A DNA stretch of 13,765 nucleotides, from positions 1 to 13,765 of the forward strand of contig CANJYY010000029.1 in the NCBI GenBank assembly GCA_947479185.1, in the 5' to 3' direction. This DNA is from Caulobacteraceae bacterium (GTDB taxonomy: Bacteria; Pseudomonadota; Alphaproteobacteria; Caulobacterales; Caulobacteraceae). Position 1 is the stretch's first letter. Each line of letters opens with the position of its first letter. Below are positions 1 through 6,294 of the stretch, piece after piece. A program made the position numbers and the translations under genes. The notes beneath the pieces were generated by a model. It was not told where the DNA came from. It did not search any database and saw nothing but the letters and a program-made list of their open reading frames with translations.

Positions 1-164
1 ACGCGATAGATGCGCGCCACCGGCTCGGACTGGCCATAGATCTCGGCGTCCTTGGCGTAGCTGTCGCGGACGCCGAAGCGGGCCAGAGCGTCCAGCGCGA
101 TACCCGGCGCCGCATCGCTGAAGGCGGAGTTGTTCGGGCGCGACGTGTTCGTGGAAGCCAGCAT
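1..164 (-). CDS. Crp/Fnr-family transcriptional regulator, N-terminal fragment (partial)
   Basis: Fifty-four codons are visible before the gene leaves the window. The translation starts MLASTNTSRP and contains a stretch around residues 29-54 (RFGVRDSYAKDAEIYGQSEP, then VARIYR). This matches the start of the cyclic-nucleotide-binding-like sensor domain in FixK/FnrL-type regulators, where a 'eeIyxxGepaxxvYrVvsGavR' segment is expected to continue. The DNA-binding helix-turn-helix would lie beyond the edge. The start at 164 is supported by a GGGG Shine-Dalgarno-like run at 173-176, eight bases upstream on this strand. No N-terminal cysteine cluster typical of Fnr iron-sulfur sensing is seen in the visible part (no Cys in 54 residues), so FixK-like is more likely than Fnr-like. 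Family assignment is moderately sure; the regulon is unknown. It diverges from the thioesterase gene. Confidence 0.72.
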   Translation of the reverse strand, partial: MLASTNTSRPNNSAFSDAAPGIALDALARFGVRDSYAKDAEIYGQSEPVARIYR

Positions 165-189
165 GATCAATACCCCAAGATTGATGATG
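162..189. promoter_or_regulatory. Inverted repeat around the Crp/Fnr-gene start and ribosome binding site
   Basis: ATCAAT at 166-171 and ATTGAT at 180-185 form perfect 6-bp arms around an 8-nt spacer. With one mismatch the match extends outward to CAT/ATG, including the start codon itself. In the leftward mRNA the GGGG Shine-Dalgarno run falls in the loop. It could be an operator or an mRNA hairpin affecting initiation. The half sites resemble TTGAT/ATCAA of an Fnr/FixK box, but their order is inverted and the spacing is wrong for a standard TTGAT-N4-ATCAA box. Confidence 0.4.
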
Positions 190-342
190 CAAGGCTAGGC
201 CGATGGCCACCGGTCCGAAATTCGGGTCGACTGCTTAAGGGAGATTACGTAGGCGAGGAGCGAAAACCGTTTTCCGGCGCCGCCCTTGAGGCGCCCTAGC
301 GGCAACCGGCTAGACGGGTAGGAGAAACCGCGAGGAACCTCC
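165..342. promoter_or_regulatory. Divergent intergenic region (Crp/Fnr gene and thioesterase gene)
   Basis: This region must hold the promoters of both divergent genes. For the rightward gene the best candidate is a TTGAGGC -35 element at 286-292 (one mismatch to the Caulobacter TTGACGS) with GCTAGACG at 309-316 as -10. The separation is somewhat long. A GAGGAA ribosome binding site at 332-337 precedes ATG 343. No confident leftward promoter was found. No further gene is visible. Confidence 0.4.
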
Positions 343-783
343 ATGGCCGATCCCCAGCCGCCCGGCGCCGATGACCTGAACCGCACGCTCGGCCTGGTCC
401 GTCGCATCGAGATGAGCCCCGAAGGCCGCGCGGTGCTGGAGTACGAGGCCGGCCTGCACATGTGCCATTCGGGCGGCGTGGTGCAGGGCGGCTTCGTCAC
501 CGGCTGGATCGACGCGGCCATGGCTCATGCGGCCATCGCCATGGTCGGGACCGACACCGTGCCGATGTCGCTGGAGCTGAAGGTCAGCTTCTTCGCCCCT
601 GCCCGCCCCGGCCGGGTGATCGCCGAGGCCTGGGTCGAGAAGCGCGGCCGCACCACCTGCTTCTTCGAGGGCCGGCTGCTCGACCCGGCCGGCAAGGTGC
701 TGGCCAAGGCCACCTCGACCCTGCAGCTGGTCGACCGGACGAAGGTCGAAAGCGCCAGCCGCGCCGCCGCCGCCGCGACCTGA
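343..783 (+). CDS. PaaI-family hotdog-fold thioesterase
   Basis: The 146-residue product is a small cytoplasmic acyl-CoA thioesterase of the PaaI/YbgC-like hotdog superfamily, expected to hydrolyse an acyl- or aryl-CoA to the free acid and CoA. The signature is HSGGVVQGG at residues 42-50 followed by D57 in WIDAAMAHA. This fits the usual 'HxGxxxGG...D' pattern in which the glycines and the Asp on the long helix form the active site. The later KVSFFAPARPG (about 86-96) and AEAWVEKRGRTTCFFEG segments are the typical beta strands. Length is normal for the family. The start at 343 has GAGGAA at 332-337. The gene precedes an acyl-CoA ligase by 98 bp, so it may recycle CoA from unwanted acyl-CoAs. 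The substrate cannot be told from sequence. Confidence 0.88.
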   Translation: MADPQPPGADDLNRTLGLVRRIEMSPEGRAVLEYEAGLHMCHSGGVVQGGFVTGWIDAAMAHAAIAMVGTDTVPMSLELKVSFFAPARPGRVIAEAWVEKRGRTTCFFEGRLLDPAGKVLAKATSTLQLVDRTKVESASRAAAAAT

Positions 784-791
784 CAAGAAAG

Positions 792-822
792 TTCGCCGCG
801 ACGACTTTTCCGGCGCTATGAC
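792..822 (+). promoter_or_regulatory. Possible promoter for the acyl-CoA ligase gene
   Basis: GCTATGAC at 815-822 matches the Caulobacter -10 consensus GCTANAWC at seven of eight positions. The nearest upstream -35-like element is TTCGCCG at 792-798, which is poor. This suggests the ligase may have its own promoter in the 98-bp gap, but read-through from the thioesterase gene is equally possible. Confidence 0.3.
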
Positions 823-881
823 GACAGCACGCAGCCGGCCTCCAGAAGCTGGCGCTGATTCAAGACAGGGATGGAAACACG

Positions 882-2582
882 ATGCACTACGCGGAACTGA
901 ATGACGCCTGGGCCGAACTGACCGCGCCGGGCGCGGCCTTCGAAATCGAGGAGATCGAGGTCCGCGGATCGAAGATCCGGGCGTTCAAGAACGCCCCGCC
1001 GAGCGTGCGCGAGGTCTGGCTGTCCACCCTGCCCTTCGCCGAGCGCGACTACCTCGTCTACGAGGACGAACGCATCACCTATGGCGAGGCCCACGAGCAG
1101 GTCGCCTCGATCGCCAACTGGATGCTGGTCCATGGCGTGAAGCCCGGCGACCGCGTGGCCATCGCCATGCGAAACTATCCCGAATGGATGCTGATCTACT
1201 GGGCCGCCTGCTGCATCGGCGTGGCCGTGGTCGGCATGAACGCCTGGTGGACGACGCAGGAGATGGCCTACGGCCTGAAGGATTCCGCGCCCAAGGTGGT
1301 GTTCGCCGACGAGGAGCGGATCGCCCGGATCAACGAGGACCCCGCCATGCTCGGCGGCGCGACGCTCGTGGCCGTGCGGACCGAGCCCCTGCCTGCCGGC
1401 GCGACGCCCTGGTCGGACGTTCTGGCCGTCGGCGGGACCCTGCCGGACATCCAGGTCGACCCGGACGAGGACGCCTGCATCTTCTACACCTCCGGCACGA
1501 CCGGCTTTCCCAAGGGCGCGCAACTGACCCACCGGGGCTGCGTCAGCAACCTGTTCAACATGATGTTCGCCGGCCAGGTCACGGCGCTGGCGACCGCGCA
1601 CGGCACGGGCGTGATGCCCGACCCGGACGCGCCGGTCCCGATCCCGGCGACCCTGGTGACCACGCCGCTGTTCCACGTCACGGCCAACAACTGCGGCGCC
1701 TACGCGACCACCGCGGGCGGCGGCAAGATGGTGCTGATGTACCGCTGGGACGCCGGCGAGGCGCTGAAGCTGATCGAGCGCGAGAAGATCAGCAGCGTCA
1801 GCGGCGTGCCCGTCATGGCCCGCGAACTGGTCACCCACCCCGACTTCGGCAAGTACGATACCTCGAGCCTGATGACCGTCGGCGGCGGCGGCGCGCAGAT
1901 CCAGCCGGACCTGGTCGCCAAGATCGAGAGCACCGTAGCCACCGCCCGGCCCAACACCGGCTACGGTATGACCGAGACCTGCGGCATCATCACCTCGATC
2001 AGCGGCGACTTCTTCGTCGACAAGCCCTCCAGCTGCGGCCGGGCGATGCCGAGCTTCGAGGCCAGGGTGGTCGACGACGAGGGGCGCACCCTGCCGACCG
2101 GCCAGCCCGGCGAACTGTGGGTCAAGGGCTCGTCGGTCATCAAGGGCTACATCAACCGGGCCGACGCCACCGCCGAATCGATCACCGACGGCTGGCTGCA
2201 CACCGGCGACGTGGCGCGGCTCGACGAGGAGGGCTTTATCTTCCTCGTCGACCGCAAGAAGGACATGGTCCTGCGCGGCGGCGAGAACATCTACTGCGCC
2301 GAGGTCGAGGCGACGATCCACCAGCACCCGGCGATCGCCGAATGCTGCGTGTTCGGCGTGCCCGACGCCCGCCTGGGCGAGGAGGTCGGCGCGGCCATCG
2401 TCCTGCGGCCCGGCGAGACGCTGTCGGCCGAGCAGATCCGCGAGCACTGCGTCAGCCTGGTCGCGAAGCACAAGGCGCCACGCTACGTCTGGCTGCTCAA
2501 CGAGTCCCTGCCGCGCAACGCCAGCGGCAAGTTCCTCAAGCGGGAGCTGCGCGAGAGCCTGAAGGTCGAACACGCGGCCTGA
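882..2582 (+). CDS. Class I adenylate-forming acyl-CoA ligase (AMP-dependent synthetase/ligase)
   Basis: The 566-residue enzyme activates a carboxylic acid with ATP to an acyl-adenylate and then an acyl-CoA thioester. All core motifs are present and intact: P-loop YTSGTTGFPKG at 202-212, YGMTET at 361-366, TGD ending at D443 (ribose binding), DRKKD at 457-461, RGGENIY at 465-471, and the catalytic lysine in NASGK at 546-550 (K550). Length and motif spacing suit medium/long-chain or other carboxylate CoA ligases (FadD-like), with no fused extra domain. ATG 882 is chosen because an upstream ATG at 871 is out of frame; a purine-rich AGGG at 867-870 gives only a modest ribosome site. It lies between a thioesterase and an amidohydrolase, pointing to a catabolic rather than lipid-synthetic role. 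Substrate is unknown. Confidence 0.93.
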   Translation: MHYAELNDAWAELTAPGAAFEIEEIEVRGSKIRAFKNAPPSVREVWLSTLPFAERDYLVYEDERITYGEAHEQVASIANWMLVHGVKPGDRVAIAMRNYPEWMLIYWAACCIGVAVVGMNAWWTTQEMAYGLKDSAPKVVFADEERIARINEDPAMLGGATLVAVRTEPLPAGATPWSDVLAVGGTLPDIQVDPDEDACIFYTSGTTGFPKGAQLTHRGCVSNLFNMMFAGQVTALATAHGTGVMPDPDAPVPIPATLVTTPLFHVTANNCGAYATTAGGGKMVLMYRWDAGEALKLIEREKISSVSGVPVMARELVTHPDFGKYDTSSLMTVGGGGAQIQPDLVAKIESTVATARPNTGYGMTETCGIITSISGDFFVDKPSSCGRAMPSFEARVVDDEGRTLPTGQPGELWVKGSSVIKGYINRADATAESITDGWLHTGDVARLDEEGFIFLVDRKKDMVLRGGENIYCAEVEATIHQHPAIAECCVFGVPDARLGEEVGAAIVLRPGETLSAEQIREHCVSLVAKHKAPRYVWLLNESLPRNASGKFLKRELRESLKVEHAA

Positions 2583-2687
2583 TGGCGGGCGGGTGACACC
2601 GCCGCGCCAGACGTCAATACTCCCGGTTTCACGACGCTCCGCCCGCCGTCCAGGCGCAGGATCGGGGCGGGTGACCGGGAGAGAGAC

Positions 2688-3896
2688 ATGGCCTACGCCC
2701 CCGCCACGCGCGCCTTCTACGACGCCGACAGCCACATCATGGAGCTGCCGGACTTCCTGAAGAAGTACGCCGACCCTGCCCTTCGCGAGGACATTCCGGA
2801 GGTCAGCTATTCCGCCTCGATCGTCACCGACGAGGAGGTGGCGGTGATCATGGCCCAGGGCGGCCGCCATAGTGATGACCATATCGCCGCCCAGATCGCC
2901 CTCGGCGACCGCCTCATCGAGGCCTCCAAGGAAATCCAGGCGCTGGGCGCGTTCCACAGCGGCGACCGGTCGAAGGCCATGGACCTGCTCGGCTTCCGCA
3001 AGCAGCTGGTGTTCGCCACGCACAGCGTCGCCATGCCCTTCTCGCCCAGCTCGAAGCTGGACCCCCGCCTGCGCTACGGCGCGACCCGGGCCCACAACCG
3101 GCACATGGCCGACTTCTGCCATGCCGACGACCGGCTGATGGGCGTCGCCGTCATTCCGCTGGACGATCCGGATCTGGCGATGGCGGAACTGGACCAGGTA
3201 ATGGCGTCAGGGCTCGAGGCCGTCTGGATCCCGCATCGACCATGCGGCGACCGGTCGCCCGGCCACGTGGACCTGGATCCGTTCTGGGCGCGGCTCGCCG
3301 AGGCCGGCCTGCCCTTCCTGTTGCACGTCGGCGGCGCGCCGCTGCAGCTGGCCAAGGCCTGGATGAACAACGGCCGGCCGCCGACCAAGGACTGGCTCGG
3401 CGGCGGCGAGAACCTGCGCACCAAGGACGTCGCCCTGCTGCACGAGGGCCCCGAGGCCTTCCTGACCATGATGGTGCTGGACGGCGTGCTGGAGCGTCAC
3501 CCGACCCTTCGGGGCGCCAGCGTCGAACTGGGCGCCGGCTGGGTCCCCGAACTGCTGCGGCGGCTCGACTGGGTGGTCAAGCACTGGAGCCGCAACGACG
3601 CCAACCTGCAGGGCCTGAGCCGGATTCCCTCCGAGCAGATCACCCAGCAACTGGCCTTCACACCGTTCGTGTTCGAGGAGGTCGGCAATTTCATCGACCA
3701 GTCGAACCCCGACCTCTACCTGTTCTCCAGCGACTATCCGCACATCGAGGGCGGACGAAATCCCATCGCCCGGTTCGAGGCGTCGCTGGGCGATCGCAGC
3801 GAGGCCATTCGCGACAAGTTCTATGCCGAGAACTTCCTGCGCATCTTCCCCGGCGCCCGCGTGGAGGCCTCCGGCGCCCGCGCGGCGACGGCCTGA
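2688..3896 (+). CDS. Amidohydrolase-family metal-dependent hydrolase (COG2159 type)
   Basis: The 402-residue protein belongs to the amidohydrolase superfamily with a TIM-barrel fold, in the branch that includes ACMSD-like decarboxylases and related metal hydrolases. Visible metal-site elements are DADSHIME at 12-19 (D14-x-H16 in place of HxH, common in this branch), LLHVGG with H213, the VELGAGWVPELL segment at about 279-290, and SSDYPHIEGG at 347-356 with D349 as the expected catalytic or metal Asp. No signal peptide is seen, so it should be cytoplasmic. The start at 2688 follows a strong GGGAGAGAG ribosome site. It lies 105 bp after the acyl-CoA ligase and 40 bp before the DCC protein. It might hydrolyse or decarboxylate a pathway intermediate; the reaction cannot be deduced. 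Confidence 0.88.
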   Translation: MAYAPATRAFYDADSHIMELPDFLKKYADPALREDIPEVSYSASIVTDEEVAVIMAQGGRHSDDHIAAQIALGDRLIEASKEIQALGAFHSGDRSKAMDLLGFRKQLVFATHSVAMPFSPSSKLDPRLRYGATRAHNRHMADFCHADDRLMGVAVIPLDDPDLAMAELDQVMASGLEAVWIPHRPCGDRSPGHVDLDPFWARLAEAGLPFLLHVGGAPLQLAKAWMNNGRPPTKDWLGGGENLRTKDVALLHEGPEAFLTMMVLDGVLERHPTLRGASVELGAGWVPELLRRLDWVVKHWSRNDANLQGLSRIPSEQITQQLAFTPFVFEEVGNFIDQSNPDLYLFSSDYPHIEGGRNPIARFEASLGDRSEAIRDKFYAENFLRIFPGARVEASGARAATA

Positions 3897-3902
3897 CCCC
3901 GC

Positions 3903-3936
3903 TTGCACCCGCCTCCGGACGCCCTAGGTTCGGGGC
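3903..3936 (+). promoter_or_regulatory. Possible promoter of a leaderless transcript for the DCC gene
   Basis: TTGCAC at 3903-3908 and TAGGTT at 3925-3930 are separated by 16 bp, which would place the transcription start at about the ATG (3937). Both elements are weak matches. The case is helped by the lack of a well-spaced Shine-Dalgarno: GGGG at 3932-3935 is too close to the ATG. Co-transcription from the upstream amidohydrolase gene is the alternative. Confidence 0.25.
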
Positions 3937-4293
3937 ATGGTCAAGGTCACGGTCTGGTTTGACGGCTCCTGCCCGCTGTGTCGCCGCGAGGTGGCGCTGT
4001 TGCGGCGGCTCGACCGCGACAGCGCCGTGGCCTTCGTCGATGTGGGAACCGGCGACGGCGCCTGTCCGATCGACCGGGCCGACCTGCTGAACCGCTTCCA
4101 CGCCCAGGAGGAAGGTGGCCCGATGCTGTCGGGGGCCGCGGCCTTCGCGGCGATGTGGCGAGTGCTGCCGCTGTTGCGGCCGCTCGGGCTGATGGCGCGA
4201 AACCGGGTTGTCCTGGCGGGGCTGGAGCGGCTCTACCGGCTGTTCCTGCGGCTGCGGCCGCCGACAGCGGCCCAGCGCGCCTGCGCCGGCTGA
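3937..4293 (+). CDS. DCC-family (DUF393) thiol-disulfide oxidoreductase-like protein
   Basis: The 118-residue protein begins VKVTVWFDGSCPLCRREVAL, the defining DCC-family signature: D9 in FDGSCPLC with a CPLC pair (C12, C15) immediately after the first beta strand, as in thioredoxin-fold proteins. A FVDVG strand near residues 34-38 and a 'gpMLSGAAAFAAMWRVLPLLRPLG' helix region follow the family layout, and length is normal. The predicted role is a small cytoplasmic thiol redox protein, but members of this family are poorly characterised. The gene follows the amidohydrolase by 40 bp and its stop codon lies only nine bases from the end of the convergent zinc-ribbon gene. Confidence 0.87.
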   Translation: MVKVTVWFDGSCPLCRREVALLRRLDRDSAVAFVDVGTGDGACPIDRADLLNRFHAQEEGGPMLSGAAAFAAMWRVLPLLRPLGLMARNRVVLAGLERLYRLFLRLRPPTAAQRACAG

Positions 4294-4302
4294 ACGGCTG
4301 CG

Positions 4303-4548
4303 TCAGCCCGGCAGGCGGCGGGCGCGGATCTTCTCGATCAGAGGCGGATCGGCGAGGAAGCTGGAGGCAAGGCCCAGACGCGCGTTGCAGGCCGGGCAGC
4401 GGATGTCCTGCTCCGGCGGCTCGTCGCCCGTGAGGGTGACCGTCGCGCCGCAGGGCTTGCACTTCCAGCGCACCGGCGCGACCGGAGCCACCTTGGGCTT
4501 GGGCGGAAACTTCAGGCTCAGGATCGGCCGGCGGGGCGTATCGGTCAT
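4303..4548 (-). CDS. Small zinc-ribbon hypothetical protein
   Basis: The 81-residue product has two cysteine pairs, WKCKPCGA (about residues 28-35) and IRCPACNAR (about 49-57), giving a CxxC-x(~16)-CxxC pattern typical of a zinc ribbon. Flanks are a proline- and lysine-rich N-terminus (PKPKVAPVAPV) and a basic C-terminal IEKIRARRLPG. I recognise no named family. The Zn-binding arrangement and normal codon bias argue that it is a real gene, since a spurious frame would be unlikely to keep both knuckles. No good Shine-Dalgarno precedes the ATG. It lies 94 bp downstream of the monooxygenase gene on the same strand and could be co-transcribed with it. Function is unknown; nucleic-acid or protein binding would be guesses. 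Confidence 0.68.
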   Translation of the reverse strand: MTDTPRRPILSLKFPPKPKVAPVAPVRWKCKPCGATVTLTGDEPPEQDIRCPACNARLGLASSFLADPPLIEKIRARRLPG

Positions 4549-4642
4549 CGGGTCACGGATTTGCGGATCGACGAGGCGGGTTTCCCCATCCTCGCCCTGG
4601 CTTGTGACAGGTTCGACGCCGCCGCGAAAGTCCGCGCCGTGA

Positions 4643-6124
4643 TCAGGCGGCCTTCTTCGCCGCCGCTTTGGAGGCCGGATTCGAGAACACCATCACCTCG
4701 TCGGTGACCGCGCCGAACTTCAGCGCCATCAGGTCGCGGGCGTAGTTCTGGTGCAGCTTCCACGGGGCCTTCGAGCCCTGTTTGGGGAACTTGCCGATCG
4801 TGCGCTGGACGTAGCCCGACGAGAAGTCGAGCCACGGCTCTTCCTGGATCGTCGGATCGTTGCGGCGCGCCGTGCACTGGCGCTGGCCGGTGCGGCTCAT
4901 GTGGTTGAGCAGCCGCGCGACGTACTCGCAGGTCAGGTCGCACTTCAGCGTCCAGGACGCGTTGGTGTAGCCGAACGACGAGGCCAGGTTGGGCACGTCG
5001 CTGTACATCATGCCTTTGTAGCTGAGCGTCTGGGCCGGCTCGATGACCTGGCCGTCGACGACCAGTTCGAGACCGTTGAACACCTGCAGGTTCAAGCCGG
5101 TGGCCGTGACGATGACGTCGGCCTCCAGCTCGGCGCCGGACTTCAGCTTCAGGCCCTTGGGCGTGAAGCTCTCGATGTGGTCGGTGACGACCGAGGCGCG
5201 GTTGCTCTTCAGCGCCTCGAACAGGTCGGCGTCCGGCACCAGGCACAGGCGCTGGTCCCAGGGATTGTAGCTGGGGGTGAAGTGGGTCGCGACGTCATAG
5301 TCCGGGCCCATCTGCTCGCGGACCATGGCCACGAGACGCTCCTTGGTCTTCGCCGGGTTCTTCCGCGCCATGTTGTAGAACAGCATGCTGAGCAGCACGT
5401 TCTTCCAGCGCGTCACGCCGTAGGCCGCCATCGGCGACAGCTTGGTGCGCAGCCAGTTGGCCATCGAGTCCTCGGCCGGGCGCGACACGACGTAGGTCGG
5501 CGAGCGCTGCAGCATGGTCACGTGGGCGGCGTCGCGGGCCATCTCGGGCACCAGGGTCACGGCGGTCGCGCCGCTGCCGATGACGACGACCTTCTTGCCG
5601 GTGTAGTCGAGGTCGGCCGGCCACTTCTGCGGATGGACGATGGCGCCCTTGAAGCTGTCCATGCCGGCCCAGTCGGGGGTGTAGCCCTCGACGTAGCTGT
5701 AGTAGCCGCCGCACAGGAACAGGAAGTTGCAGGTGAAGGTCAGCGCCTCGCCGCCCTTCTCGACCTCGACGGTCCAGGCCGCGTCCTGCGTCGACCAGCT
5801 GGCGCGCTTGACCATGCAGCCGTAGCGGATGTGCTTGTCGATGCCGTAGTCGGCGGCGGTGTCCTTGACGTACTTCAGGATCGACGGGCCGTCGGCGATG
5901 GCCTTTGCGTTGGTCCAGGGCCGGAACGAATATCCGAGCGTGTACATGTCCGAGTCCGAGCGGATGCCCGGGTAGCGGAACAGGTCCCAGGTGCCGCCCA
6001 TGCTCTCGCGGCCCTCAAGGATCACGTAGCTGCGGTCCGGCGCCTTGTCCTGCAGGTGGTAGCCCGCGCCCACGCCCGACAGGCCCGCGCCCACGATCAC
6101 CACGTCAAAATGCTCGGTCGCCAT
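4643..6124 (-). CDS. EthA-like flavin-containing Baeyer-Villiger monooxygenase
   Basis: The 493-residue enzyme should use FAD, NADPH and O2 to insert oxygen next to a ketone (giving an ester or lactone) or to oxidise a sulfur or nitrogen centre. The N-terminal GAGLSG FAD-binding motif is at residues 12-17. MGGTWDLFRYPGIRSDSD follows at about 42-59. The type I Baeyer-Villiger fingerprint FKGAIVHPQKWP sits at 158-169, and the NADP-binding GSGATA at 183-188. From memory of the family, length and many blocks (GYTNASWTLK, LPxxDLF, NPWDQRLCLVP) are close to mycobacterial EthA (489 aa). ATG 6124 is preferred over ATG 6181 because AAGGG stands six bases upstream of it and the FAD motif then begins where expected. 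Expression may be controlled through palindromes in the divergent region shared with the amidase gene. Confidence 0.93.
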   Translation of the reverse strand: MATEHFDVVIVGAGLSGVGAGYHLQDKAPDRSYVILEGRESMGGTWDLFRYPGIRSDSDMYTLGYSFRPWTNAKAIADGPSILKYVKDTAADYGIDKHIRYGCMVKRASWSTQDAAWTVEVEKGGEALTFTCNFLFLCGGYYSYVEGYTPDWAGMDSFKGAIVHPQKWPADLDYTGKKVVVIGSGATAVTLVPEMARDAAHVTMLQRSPTYVVSRPAEDSMANWLRTKLSPMAAYGVTRWKNVLLSMLFYNMARKNPAKTKERLVAMVREQMGPDYDVATHFTPSYNPWDQRLCLVPDADLFEALKSNRASVVTDHIESFTPKGLKLKSGAELEADVIVTATGLNLQVFNGLELVVDGQVIEPAQTLSYKGMMYSDVPNLASSFGYTNASWTLKCDLTCEYVARLLNHMSRTGQRQCTARRNDPTIQEEPWLDFSSGYVQRTIGKFPKQGSKAPWKLHQNYARDLMALKFGAVTDEVMVFSNPASKAAAKKAA

Positions 6125-6178
6125 GCTGCGCCCTTGTTCTTGAGATTGAGAGTCATTCCCCAAGGTCATAGTGCCGGT

Positions 6179-6192
6179 CAAACGACTGTTTG
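6179..6192. promoter_or_regulatory. CAAAC-N4-GTTTG palindrome (candidate operator)
   Basis: The sequence CAAACGACTGTTTG has perfect 5-bp arms around GACT. The same half site, CAAACAG, recurs at 6271-6277 just upstream of the amidase ribosome site, as the reverse complement of CTGTTTG at 6186-6192. Short AT-rich symmetric sites like this suit a TetR- or MarR-type dimer. Function is inferred only. Confidence 0.35.
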
Positions 6193-6203
6193 TCTCCGAT
6201 AAA

Positions 6204-6218
6204 GTGATCGGCGATCAC
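6204..6218. promoter_or_regulatory. GTGATCG-G-CGATCAC palindrome (candidate operator, site 1)
   Basis: The two 7-bp arms are perfectly symmetric about a single base. It lies midway between the two divergent start codons. The 8-mer GTGATCGG is repeated at 6257-6264 inside the second site, supporting recognition by one protein. A GntR- or LysR-type dimer would be plausible; no regulator gene is adjacent. Confidence 0.45.
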
Positions 6219-6257
6219 TCTCCGCCCGGCGGTGTCCTTGGCGGGACCGGCCGTCTG

Positions 6258-6268
6258 TGATCGGATCA
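6258..6268. promoter_or_regulatory. TGATC-G-GATCA palindrome (candidate operator, site 2)
   Basis: Perfect 5-bp arms around one base form a shorter relative of the site at 6204-6218. The two centres are 52 bp apart, close to five helical turns. It lies 27 bp before the amidase start codon, where a bound protein could block transcription. Confidence 0.4.
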
Positions 6269-6294
6269 GGCAAACAGACCGCGGGGAGACGGTG

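Larger units (their letters stand above)
6125..6294. promoter_or_regulatory. Divergent promoter region of the monooxygenase and amidase genes
   Basis: The 170-bp region separates two divergent catabolic genes and contains three palindromes described separately. A GGGGAGA ribosome site at 6283-6289 serves the amidase, and AAGGG the monooxygenase. TTGGCG at 6238-6243 is a possible amidase -35 element, but no convincing -10 element was found by eye. The clustering of operator-like sites suggests that a common regulator, not encoded in this window, controls both genes. Confidence 0.5.

Noticed and set aside
166..185. A canonical Fnr/FixK box before the Crp/Fnr gene
   Set aside because: The half sites occur as ATCAA...TTGAT, the reverse of TTGAT-N4-ATCAA, and the spacing is wrong, so I list it only as an inverted repeat.
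816..3122. A 768-codon open frame on the minus strand opposite the acyl-CoA ligase and amidohydrolase genes
   Set aside because: Its translation is rich in Arg, Gly, Val, His and Asp, as expected for the antisense of a GC-rich gene. It shows no domain, and the plus-strand proteins have intact catalytic motifs.
6125..6181. Upstream ATG at 6181 as the monooxygenase start
   Set aside because: It would add 19 polar residues not seen in the family and would cover the region with palindromes; ATG 6124 has a well-placed AAGGG.
4751..6202. A 483-codon plus-strand open frame opposite the monooxygenase gene
   Set aside because: Antisense shadow: the minus strand carries complete FAD, NADP and Baeyer-Villiger motifs over the same bases.
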